Shown here: positions 1 through 5,455 of the stretch, piece after piece
Layout of the letters: each line of letters opens with the position of its first letter
How positions within the stretch are numbered: the stretch's first letter is position 1
Origin: Prolixibacteraceae bacterium
Lineage (GTDB): Bacteria; Bacteroidota; Bacteroidia; Bacteroidales; Prolixibacteraceae
Direction: 5' to 3'
NCBI GenBank assembly: GCA_014380255.1
Contig: JACMKG010000007.1
Coordinates: 1 to 6,338, forward strand
DNA length: 6,338 bases
The notes under the pieces: generated by a model
What the model was told of the DNA's origin: nothing
What the model saw: the letters and a program-made list of their open reading frames with translations, nothing else
Databases searched by the model: none
Position numbers and translations under genes: made by a program

Positions 1-1
1 G

Positions 2-415
2 CAGGTGGCACGTTCTGTTTTTGATGGCAAATACCGCGTTACCAACCCTGATTCCGGCTCGGTGGACTGTCAGTACTGGGTTTGCAAACAGCGCCTTGAA
101 TCGTCTGTTTACCTGCAGCAACTGGTGGAAGCAACCATGACAAAAAATACTTTTGAACGAGTGGCTGAACCTCTCTTTTTAGGCTATTATTATAAGGATA
201 AAAAGCATCAGGATCAGACGGTCAAAGTGGATGCCATGCTCAAAATGTTTGATCAGATAAAAACTCCTGCCGATCAAAAGCAAAAGGTAGCCTTCCCCGA
301 GGCAGGAACCCATGTCATCGGATGCAAACTGTACTCAGGCGCCTGGAAAGACGTAGAAGCAGCCACCTTTCAGTTTGCCGAAGAAAAACTGGGATTGGTG
401 CCTGTAAATAATTGA
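2..415 (+). CDS. Alpha/beta hydrolase-like protein, C-terminal part (5' end outside window)
   Basis: The frame is open from the first bases, so the gene starts before the window; a GTG at position 5 is probably just an internal valine. About 137 residues are visible. They resemble the C-terminal half of Bacteroidota serine hydrolases of the alpha/beta fold: a hydrophobic strand LFLGYYYK followed by HQDQTV, where the aspartate (codon 212-214) sits where the family's acid residue is expected, then AFPEAGTHVIG, whose histidine (codon 311-313) sits at the usual catalytic position, then a final helix ending in FAEEKLGL. The nucleophile serine would lie upstream and cannot be seen. The substrate is unknown; ester or peptide hydrolysis is a family-level guess. 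The gene converges with the HEPN gene across 100 bases that contain two small inverted repeats. I recognise the C-terminal pattern from memory of the family, so the fold call is moderate and the function is open. Confidence 0.6.
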   Translation, partial: QVARSVFDGKYRVTNPDSGSVDCQYWVCKQRLESSVYLQQLVEATMTKNTFERVAEPLFLGYYYKDKKHQDQTVKVDAMLKMFDQIKTPADQKQKVAFPEAGTHVIGCKLYSGAWKDVEAATFQFAEEKLGLVPVNN

Positions 416-436
416 ATAACTAACGCAAATGACTAT

Positions 437-472
437 TGAATTTTAGGCCTGCAAAATTCAGGTTCTTGAACC
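437..472. repeat. Two adjacent short inverted repeats between convergent genes
   Basis: The first is TGAATTTT (437-444) against AAAATTCA (453-460), eight perfect pairs around an 8-base centre. The second directly abuts it: GGTTC (461-465), TT, GAACC (468-472). They lie between the end of the hydrolase gene and the end of the HEPN gene, where a bidirectional terminator would be expected. Neither is followed by a clean T-run on either strand, so a terminator role is only a possibility. Confidence 0.35.
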
Positions 473-515
473 CTATTTCTCTTGCCATTTTAGAGATAAA
501 TCGGGAATAGTTTTA

Positions 516-911
516 CTACCTGTTTTGACTCAAATATTCTACCACTTGTTCCTTTATTTTTAAAGCTTCGCGATAATACATTACTGCTTCCTGAATACTT
601 GGCTTACCAAGAGGCATTAGTCCCAAATCGCCGGGATAACGAGCTTCAATATAAACTGTATCAAGTTCTTCAAGAATAGTTTCATTTAACCCAGGAAGTA
701 TGGGAAGTATTTTTGAATACAAATTTTCAAGCTGATGTGTTTTAATTTTCCCTAAATTGAATTCTTCAATAAGGGCTTTAAATGATTTCTCAACCGCCTG
801 CTGTGCATGGAAGGCCACCATGTTGGTGATCTCTTCCCTCCCAAGCATTACCTCCATGGCAATCACATCATCATGAGCGGCATTAAGCCACTCCTTTGTT
901 ATTGGCTTCAT
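516..911 (-). CDS. HEPN domain protein, partner of the MNT nucleotidyltransferase
   Basis: This 131-residue, mostly helical protein matches the HEPN family (PF05168 type). It has the characteristic FHAQQAVEKSFKALI helix at residues 34-48, a TH pair followed by leucines (58-64), and YIEARYPG at 87-94. HEPN proteins paired with minimal nucleotidyltransferases are usually the toxin (RNase) or the substrate-binding half of the pair. Here the RX4-6H RNase motif is not visible: R91 at the expected place is followed by YPGDLGLMP with no histidine. RNase activity is therefore doubtful. The ATG at 911 lies inside the end of the MNT gene (29-base overlap), which implies translational coupling; a GAGG sits about 13 bases upstream of it. 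The family call is good; the biochemical role is unknown. Confidence 0.85.
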   Translation of the reverse strand: MKPITKEWLNAAHDDVIAMEVMLGREEITNMVAFHAQQAVEKSFKALIEEFNLGKIKTHQLENLYSKILPILPGLNETILEELDTVYIEARYPGDLGLMPLGKPSIQEAVMYYREALKIKEQVVEYLSQNR

Positions 912-1236
912 AGAGTACGATTCCCTCGTTGATGATTTCCTTTGAAAATATGCTATTCATTTCAACAAACTTCTGATAAGTGGCCTTGGTGTATACAATC
1001 AAGTCAATAGGGATAATTTTGCGATAGTTCTTAATAAACTGATTGTAATACAAGTATAGTTCCATTTTCTCCCGATGCGAAGAGGGAATAGAATCCTGGG
1101 GAACAACAACCATTAAATCAATATCACTCTCTGATGAAGGATTTCCATAAGCATAAGAGCCAAACAAAATTACTCGTTCAACACCTTGCTGTTTAAATAT
1201 CTCAGTGATTTCAGAAATGATATCCCGGGCATCCAT
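883..1236 (-). CDS. Minimal nucleotidyltransferase (MNT domain), MntA-like antitoxin candidate
   Basis: A protein of 117 residues counted from the ATG at 1234-1236. The frame also offers a TTG at 1257, but that would begin 3 bases from the rimO stop and only adds seven polar residues, so I prefer the ATG. The pol-beta superfamily signature is complete: FGSYAYG, then SDIDL, giving an exact GSX10DXD (G26, S27, D38, D40 from the ATG), with a third acidic residue in PIDLIV (D78). These bind metal and nucleotide. In characterised MntA/HepT pairs such an enzyme adds AMP units to a tyrosine of the HEPN toxin and silences it. The gene lies 23 bases after rimO and overlaps the HEPN gene by 29 bases, so the three are probably co-transcribed. 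Whether it acts as an antitoxin here is inference, because the partner lacks the usual HEPN active site. Confidence 0.88.
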   Translation of the reverse strand: MDARDIISEITEIFKQQGVERVILFGSYAYGNPSSESDIDLMVVVPQDSIPSSHREKMELYLYYNQFIKNYRKIIPIDLIVYTKATYQKFVEMNSIFSKEIINEGIVLYEANNKGVA

Positions 1237-1259
1237 ATTGTTTTCTAGTTTATACAAAA

Positions 1260-2555
1260 CTAAACAACTTTCCCGTATAAATCAAACTCTTCAGAGCCTG
1301 TGATTTCAACCCGATAGAACTGCCCTTTCTTTAACGAAACTTCTTTGCCGATCAGCACCTCTCCATCTACTTCAGGGGAGTCGAATTCGGTACGGCCAAC
1401 GAAGAATTCCTCATCCTCACGGTCGATAATAACTTTAAGGGTTTTGCCCACTTTCTCAGCATTCAGCTGAGCCGATATGCCCTGCTGGAGGCCCATAATG
1501 GCATCGGCACGGGACTGTTTTACTTCCTCCGGCACATCATCCTGGTATTTCTTGTATCCGTAAGTGCCTTCTTCGTGCGAATAGGTAAAGGCCCCCAAAC
1601 GATCAAAGCGGTGCTTGGAGATAAAGCTTTTCAGTTGCTCAAAATCTTCTTCAGTTTCACCCGGATGGCCAACCAACATGGTGGTACGGATAGTGATTCC
1701 CGGAACTTCTTCCTTGATCTTTTGCAGCAATACTTCTGTCTCTTCGGTAGTTACGTGGCGCAGCATGTTTTTCAGAACATTGTTGGCACTATGCTGCAGC
1801 GGAATATCAATGTAATGACAAAGCTTGTCTACGGTCTTAAAAAGAGGCAAAATATCCATTGGGAACTTGGTAGGATACAGGTAGTGAAGGCGGATCCATT
1901 CGATTCCTTCCACTTCAGCAATCTTTTGAATCAACTCTGCCAGCATGCCTTTTCCATAGAGGTCAATTCCATAGTATGACAAATCCTGGGCGATAAGTAA
2001 AATCTCGCGTACCCCGTTTTTGGCAAGGTATTTTGCTTCTTTTACCAAATCTTCCATAGTCCTGGAACGATGGTTGCCCGTCATTCCGGGGATGGCACAG
2101 AAGGCACACACGCGGTTACAGCCTTCCGATATTTTCAGGTAAGCAAAATGCGACGGCGTGGTTATTTTACGTTCATAGATGAATTCAGGACGGTAGGTAG
2201 CCTTTAATTCGGTCACCAGGGCCTTTAAGTCAAACTTGCCGAAGAACTTATCCACTTCAGGCACTTCCTTCTCCAGATCGCTCTTATAGCGCTCAGAAAG
2301 ACAGCCCATCACATACAATTTTTCAATATCGCCACGACTTTTTGCCCCAACGAACTGCATAATGGTATTGACTGATTCTTCCTTGGCATCGTTGATAAAA
2401 CCGCAGGTATTGATCACTACTACATCTGAATCTGTATCGTCAGAGTCATGCACCACCTCGAAGCCATCCATTGAAAGCTGGTTTAACAGCACTTCTGAAT
2501 CCACCAGGTTCTTGGAGCAGCCCAGAGTCACCACATTTATTTTTTGTTTCTTCAT
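1260..2555 (-). CDS. rimO: Ribosomal protein S12 methylthiotransferase RimO
   Basis: This 431-residue radical-SAM enzyme adds a methylthio group to the conserved aspartate of ribosomal protein S12 in the cytoplasm. The N-terminal domain has the three cysteines of the auxiliary iron-sulfur cluster (C13 in TLGCSKN, C51 in NTCGF, C85 in MGCLSE). The radical-SAM cluster motif CNRVCAFC has C146, C150 and C153. VGHPGETEEDF (295-305) and FTYSHEEGT (323-331) are typical of the family. A TRAM domain fills roughly 368-431 and contains DSPEVDGEV, which matches the RimO form (D-x-PEVDG) rather than the tRNA enzyme MiaB. Length and start are normal for the family. The gene lies between ftsY and the MNT/HEPN pair, separated from ftsY by a terminator. 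I see no convincing promoter in the 120 bases upstream of its ATG. Confidence 0.97.
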   Translation of the reverse strand: MKKQKINVVTLGCSKNLVDSEVLLNQLSMDGFEVVHDSDDTDSDVVVINTCGFINDAKEESVNTIMQFVGAKSRGDIEKLYVMGCLSERYKSDLEKEVPEVDKFFGKFDLKALVTELKATYRPEFIYERKITTPSHFAYLKISEGCNRVCAFCAIPGMTGNHRSRTMEDLVKEAKYLAKNGVREILLIAQDLSYYGIDLYGKGMLAELIQKIAEVEGIEWIRLHYLYPTKFPMDILPLFKTVDKLCHYIDIPLQHSANNVLKNMLRHVTTEETEVLLQKIKEEVPGITIRTTMLVGHPGETEEDFEQLKSFISKHRFDRLGAFTYSHEEGTYGYKKYQDDVPEEVKQSRADAIMGLQQGISAQLNAEKVGKTLKVIIDREDEEFFVGRTEFDSPEVDGEVLIGKEVSLKKGQFYRVEITGSEEFDLYGKVV

Positions 2556-2675
2556 TCTTCTAAAATTAATTCAATAAAGACACCACTTTTGGGTATCTTC
2601 ATTATTCACCACTCTCCTATTTCTATCAGTAGAACAGAGAAATACATCCTATGTTCTAACGTTAAAAGGTCTCTT

Positions 2676-2702
2676 AATAATAAAGGCCGGCATAAGCCAG
2701 CC
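2676..2702 (-). terminator. Intrinsic terminator after ftsY
   Basis: Read on the minus strand, GGCTGGC, loop TTAT, GCCGGCC forms a seven-pair GC-rich stem with one U-G wobble, followed directly by TTTATTATT. On the plus strand the same position is a C-A mismatch and no T-run follows, so the signal is directed at minus-strand transcription. It lies about 80 bases past the ftsY stop and upstream of rimO, separating the two genes. Confidence 0.7.
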
Positions 2703-2747
2703 ACATATAGTTAAGCCAAAGTAAAGTAAATGCAGAATTGATGTGAC

Positions 2748-2782
2748 AACTTTAAACTTTGAACCTGAAACTTTGAACTTTA
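2748..2782. repeat. Five tandem heptamers (AACTTTR type) touching the ftsY stop codon
   Basis: The 35 bases divide exactly into five 7-base units: AACTTTA, AACTTTG, AACCTGA, AACTTTG, AACTTTA. Units 2 and 4 are identical and units 1 and 5 are identical, so the order is symmetric around a divergent centre. The array ends at 2782 and the ftsY stop codon occupies 2783-2785. Function is unknown. Confidence 0.75.
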
Positions 2783-3733
2783 CTAGCTAAAAAGAGAATC
2801 TACAAAGGCACGACGGTTGAAGATCTGCAGATCATCCATCTTTTCACCTATTCCAATATATTTAACCGGGATTTTAAACTGATCAGAAATTCCGATCACT
2901 ACTCCCCCTTTGGCAGTGCCATCCAATTTGGTAAGGGCAAGGGCATTCACCTCGGTAGCCAGCGTGAACTGCTTAGCCTGCTCAAAAGCGTTTTGCCCGG
3001 TTGAACCATCCAGAACAAGCAATATTTCATGAGGAGCGTCTGGAATTACTTTCTGCATCACCTTCTTGATTTTACCCAACTCATTCATCAGGTTGATTTT
3101 GTTGTGTAAGCGCCCTGCAGTATCAATGATCACTACATCGGCTCCCTGCGCAACGGCTGACGAAATGGTATCGTAAGCTACGGAAGCAGGATCAGCGCCC
3201 ATCGTTTGTTTTACCAAAGGTACCTGGACACGATCGGCCCATATTTGCAATTGATCAATAGCTGCAGCACGAAAGGTATCAGCAGCACCTAAAATGACTT
3301 TCTTGCCGGCACTCCTGAACTGATGTGCAAGTTTACCAATGGTCGTTGTTTTTCCAACGCCATTGACTCCTACCACCATAATCACATAGGGCACTCCATT
3401 TCTGGGCAGATCAAAATCAGAAACATCATTGCTGTTATTTTCTTCGAGTAAACTGGCAATTTCTTCTTTGAGAAGGGAATTTAATTCAGAGGTTCCCATA
3501 TACTTATCAGCGGCAACTCTCTTTTCAATACGTTCAATGATCTTCAACGTAGTGTCAACGCCAACATCTGCTGATATAAGTATTTCCTCCAGGTTATCCA
3601 GCACTTCATCATCAACCGTTGATTTACCAACAATAGCCCGGCTAATCTTTGAGAAAACGTTTTCCTTGGTTTTAGCTAGCCCTTGATCCAGACTTTCTTT
3701 TTTCTTATTATTAAAAATTCCGAAGATTCCCAT
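2783..3733 (-). CDS. ftsY: Signal recognition particle receptor FtsY
   Basis: A 316-residue SRP-family GTPase that receives ribosome-nascent chain complexes from Ffh at the inner face of the membrane. The N domain (about 20-100) is a helical bundle containing LDNLEEILISADVGVDTT. The G domain shows every expected motif: P-loop GVNGVGKTTT (122-131), DTFRAAA (152-158), DTAGR (204-208), TKLDG (268-272) and GIGEKMDDL (294-302). The long acidic N-terminal A domain found in E. coli is absent, leaving a short MGIFGIF start followed by lysines, as in other Bacteroidota; this segment may contact lipid. The ATG at 3733 opens directly into that conserved start. The gene lies downstream of a ribosomal-protein operon but is separated from it by a strong terminator, and it has its own terminator near 2680. 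Confidence 0.97.
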   Translation of the reverse strand: MGIFGIFNNKKKESLDQGLAKTKENVFSKISRAIVGKSTVDDEVLDNLEEILISADVGVDTTLKIIERIEKRVAADKYMGTSELNSLLKEEIASLLEENNSNDVSDFDLPRNGVPYVIMVVGVNGVGKTTTIGKLAHQFRSAGKKVILGAADTFRAAAIDQLQIWADRVQVPLVKQTMGADPASVAYDTISSAVAQGADVVIIDTAGRLHNKINLMNELGKIKKVMQKVIPDAPHEILLVLDGSTGQNAFEQAKQFTLATEVNALALTKLDGTAKGGVVIGISDQFKIPVKYIGIGEKMDDLQIFNRRAFVDSLFS

Positions 3734-3780
3734 ATTGGCCTGAATTAACGATCAGCGATTTGTAACATGTGTGATTTAAT

Positions 3781-3816
3781 AAAAAAAGCCTTCACCAAAG
3801 ATGAAAGCTTTTTTTT
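3781..3816 (-). terminator. Intrinsic terminator of the rpmB-rpmG-bL38 operon
   Basis: The arms are 3781-3794 and 3802-3815 around a 7-base loop. On the minus strand the stem is seven A-U pairs, then GC, a U-G wobble and UUCA/UGAA, about 14 pairs, ending in at least seven T residues. On the plus strand the wobble becomes a C-A mismatch, so the fit is best for minus-strand transcripts, although the A-run and T-run could make it work both ways. It begins 17 bases past the stop of the 50-residue gene. Confidence 0.85.
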
Positions 3817-3832
3817 ATAAAGAGATTTTGGT

Positions 3833-3985
3833 CTATTTCTTAAAATAATCTTTTACATTTTCATTAGGAATGATTTCTTCCTGAAATGTATAAGCACCGG
3901 TTTTTTCTGATTTAACCATTTTTACTACCTTGGCGTAACCTTTACCGGCACCTTTTTGTAATGATGCAACTACTTTCTTTGCCAT
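3833..3985 (-). CDS. DUF4295-type small basic protein, probable Bacteroidota ribosomal protein (bL38 candidate)
   Basis: A complete 50-residue gene, ATG at 3983-3985 and TAG at 3833-3835, lying 8 bases after rpmG. The product starts MAKKVVASLQKGAGKGYAKV, continues with VKMVKSEKTGAY, and ends in ENVKDYFKK. It is lysine- and glycine-rich, as expected of an rRNA-binding protein. I recognise it as the DUF4295 family, found beside rpmG and ftsY across Bacteroidota. A novel large-subunit protein, bL38, was reported in the Flavobacterium johnsoniae ribosome structure; I believe it is this family but am working from memory. Position in the L28-L33 operon and the terminator right after it support a ribosomal role. 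That the gene exists is near certain; its identity as bL38 is less so. Confidence 0.88.
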   Translation of the reverse strand: MAKKVVASLQKGAGKGYAKVVKMVKSEKTGAYTFQEEIIPNENVKDYFKK

Positions 3986-3993
3986 ACTATTTC

Positions 3994-4176
3994 TTATTTA
4001 ATTTCGCGGTGTACAGTAACTCGCTTTAAGTTAGCGTTGTATTTCTTTTTCTCCAAACGTTCAGGTGTATTTTTCCTGTTTTTGGTTGTAATGTACCTGG
4101 AAGTTCCGGGAACTCCGCTAGTCTTTTGCTCGGTACATTCCATAATTACCTGGATTCTACTGCCTTTTTTAGCCAT
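3994..4176 (-). CDS. rpmG: 50S ribosomal protein L33 (bL33)
   Basis: This 60-residue basic protein of the large subunit sits near the E site. It carries the family pattern [12 protein letters not shown] near the start, then [21 protein letters not shown] and a C-terminal [10 protein letters not shown]. Only one cysteine (C14) is present, so this is the zinc-free form that lacks the CxxC pairs of zinc-ribbon L33 proteins. The start is 10 bases after the rpmB stop, and the 50-residue gene follows 8 bases later, so the three form one operon. Confidence 0.97.
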   Translation of the reverse strand: MAKKGSRIQVIMECTEQKTSGVPGTSRYITTKNRKNTPERLEKKKYNANLKRVTVHREIK

Positions 4177-4186
4177 TTCTTAAAGC

Positions 4187-4429
4187 TTAAATAGTTGTTA
4201 TAAAACCTTTTTCTTTTGCACTCTTTAATGCAGCATTCAATCCGTTCTTGTTGATTGTACGGATTCCGTTGGCTGAAACAGTTAACGAGATCCAACGATC
4301 TTCTTCAGGTAGATAGAACTTCTTGTTAAACAAGTTAGGAAGAAACTTCCTTTTTGTTCTGCGCTTTGAATGAGAAACATTGTTTCCCACCAATACTTTT
4401 TTTCCGGTTACTTGACAAACTCTTGACAT
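4187..4429 (-). CDS. rpmB: 50S ribosomal protein L28 (bL28)
   Basis: An 80-residue basic large-subunit protein. Visible family features are the start [20 protein letters not shown], the arginine- and lysine-rich stretch [12 protein letters not shown] (23-34), and the C-terminal [18 protein letters not shown]. The usual zinc-binding CxxC near the N-terminus is reduced to C5-Q-V-T, so this is a zinc-free form, like its neighbour L33. It is the first gene of the rpmB-rpmG-bL38 operon. The start region is AT-rich without a Shine-Dalgarno sequence, as usual in Bacteroidota, and a good promoter match lies 45-76 bases upstream. Confidence 0.97.
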   Translation of the reverse strand: MSRVCQVTGKKVLVGNNVSHSKRRTKRKFLPNLFNKKFYLPEEDRWISLTVSANGIRTINKNGLNAALKSAKEKGFITTI

Positions 4430-4473
4430 TGTCTTATTTTTTTATCTGAATCTCACATTTTTCAAACAGTCCG

Positions 4474-4505
4474 CAAAATAAGTACTTTTTCTTCAAAAAA
4501 TCAAA
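4474..4505 (-). promoter_or_regulatory. Predicted Bacteroidota sigma-A promoter for the rpmB operon
   Basis: On the minus strand TTTG (4502-4505) is followed after exactly 20 bases by TTATTTTG (4474-4481), one mismatch from the Bacteroidota -7 consensus TAnnTTTG. Transcription would begin near 4467, leaving an untranslated leader of roughly 38 bases. The match is by eye only. Confidence 0.6.
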
Positions 4506-4546
4506 TAGTTCTAAAAGTTTTTTTATTCATTAAAACTGAACTATTT
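4503..4546. repeat. Imperfect 44-base dyad between divergent promoters
   Basis: AAATAGTTC (4503-4511) pairs perfectly with GAACTATTT (4538-4546). After a 4-base bulge on the left, AGTTTT (4516-4521) pairs with AAAACT (4532-4537), leaving a 10-base loop. The left arm overlaps the TTTG element of the rpmB promoter. The right arm overlaps the possible -7 element of the CPBP gene. It could be an operator or a chance AT-rich symmetry. Confidence 0.5.
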
Positions 4547-4549
4547 TTA
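4542..4549 (+). promoter_or_regulatory. Possible -7 element for the CPBP protease gene
   Basis: TATTTTTA differs only in its last base from TAnnTTTG and lies 22 bases before the GTG start. The upstream element is only a T-run around 4518-4527 rather than a clear TTTG, so this is a weak prediction. Confidence 0.3.
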
Positions 4550-4571
4550 GGCTTCCGAAAATAGACAAACT

Positions 4572-5387
4572 GTGAACAATTCTCAACCCAAATATTATCC
4601 TTCCATTCTGGATGCCGTGCACCTTATTGTGCTCTATATTTTCATTCAAAGCGTGGTGGACTTTCCTCTTGCAATGCTAGATTATTATAAGGGTACAGCG
4701 TATTTATCCAATCCAATCAAGAAAATTTTACTCGGCGTAGGATCTACCCTTTTCATCTTTTATTTTGCCTGGCGTAAAGCCGGAGTTCCCTTAAAAGAGC
4801 TTTTCCCTGCCAAAAGATTTAATATTCTGATTGTGATTCCGATCCTTGTTTTTATTTGGGCTGCACACAATATTATCGGTGAAATAAACTTTCAGGTAGA
4901 GAAAATATTGCCTCCTCCCGCTTGGTTCATAGAATTATTCACCAAAATTTTCGAAAATGATTACGGCATTTATGGTGCTATTTTAAAAATAGTCATCATC
5001 GCTCCTGTTATCGAGGAGTTAATATTCCGGGGAATCATCATGCATGGACTGATGCGCAATTATTCCGGTTTTACGGCCGTAAGCGTTTCTGCATTGATGT
5101 TTGCCTTGTTTCATCTCAACCCATGGCAATTTCCTGCAACCTTTGTCCTGGGAATTTTGCTCGGAATACTGATGTTACGCACCCGGAATATCTATTTATG
5201 TATCATTGGTCATGCTATAAATAACGGATTGGTATTATTCAGCATGCAGTATTGGGGAGAGATTCAGAAAACGGATTTTATACAGAGCAGCAGAACCAGC
5301 CAACTCATAATCAGTGCTCTTGTTGTAACAGGTGCCTTGATGTTGATATTCTTTTTTAGCCGCCCACTTAACAGAAAAGTAAATTAA
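4572..5387 (+). CDS. CPBP-family intramembrane glutamic endopeptidase (CAAX/Abi type)
   Basis: A 271-residue integral membrane protein with about eight hydrophobic segments, the clearest near 51-67, 84-102, 136-147, 165-182, 187-203 and 244-262. All three motifs of the CPBP family are present: EELIFR (E148, E149, R153), FALFH (F177, H181) and HAINN (H214, N218). These form the glutamate/histidine active site of Rce1-like proteases. Bacterial members have been linked to prenylated-peptide or bacteriocin processing and self-immunity, but no substrate is evident here. The start is GTG: an in-frame stop lies 24 bases upstream and the next ATG is residue 35, inside conserved membrane sequence. The gene diverges from rpmB and lies 68 bases before coaD, so the two may share transcripts. 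The family call is strong; the role is unknown. Confidence 0.88.
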   Translation: MNNSQPKYYPSILDAVHLIVLYIFIQSVVDFPLAMLDYYKGTAYLSNPIKKILLGVGSTLFIFYFAWRKAGVPLKELFPAKRFNILIVIPILVFIWAAHNIIGEINFQVEKILPPPAWFIELFTKIFENDYGIYGAILKIVIIAPVIEELIFRGIIMHGLMRNYSGFTAVSVSALMFALFHLNPWQFPATFVLGILLGILMLRTRNIYLCIIGHAINNGLVLFSMQYWGEIQKTDFIQSSRTSQLIISALVVTGALMLIFFFSRPLNRKVN

Positions 5388-5389
5388 GC

Positions 5390-5406
5390 CACTAGGGTTG
5401 CTAGTG
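5390..5406. repeat. Small perfect hairpin between the CPBP gene and coaD
   Basis: CACTAG (5390-5395) and CTAGTG (5401-5406) flank a 5-base loop GGTTG, starting 2 bases after the CPBP stop codon. No T-run follows, so it is not a standard intrinsic terminator. It could stabilise the transcript end, weakly attenuate, or be an operator for a coaD promoter just downstream. Confidence 0.4.
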
Positions 5407-5430
5407 CTCTTGAATATATTCTATCTTTAC
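5397..5430 (+). promoter_or_regulatory. Possible coaD promoter
   Basis: GTTG (5397-5400) and TATCTTTA (5422-5429, one mismatch from TAnnTTTG) are separated by 21 bases, close to Bacteroidota sigma-A spacing. The start of transcription would fall about 20 bases before the coaD ATG. The upstream element overlaps the hairpin at 5390-5406. Confidence 0.35.
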
Positions 5431-5455
5431 CAGACAAAATACAGCAGATATTATC

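Noticed and set aside
1237..1257. TTG start for the MNT gene, adding seven residues
   Set aside because: It would leave only 2 bases to the rimO stop, the extra residues are not conserved-looking, and the ATG at 1234-1236 leads directly into the normal first helix.
1575..1979. Plus-strand open frame of 134 codons inside rimO
   Set aside because: It lies antisense to clearly conserved RimO coding sequence and its translation shows no recognisable motif.
2556..2675. Possible riboswitch or promoter in the rimO leader
   Set aside because: I found a short TTCTA/TAGAA hairpin and a TAATTTTA close to the ATG, but no matching upstream element and no known riboswitch pattern.
3429..3686. Plus-strand open frame inside ftsY, rich in serine and leucine
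   Set aside because: It is an antisense shadow of the FtsY N domain; the composition is what reverse reading of helical charged sequence gives.
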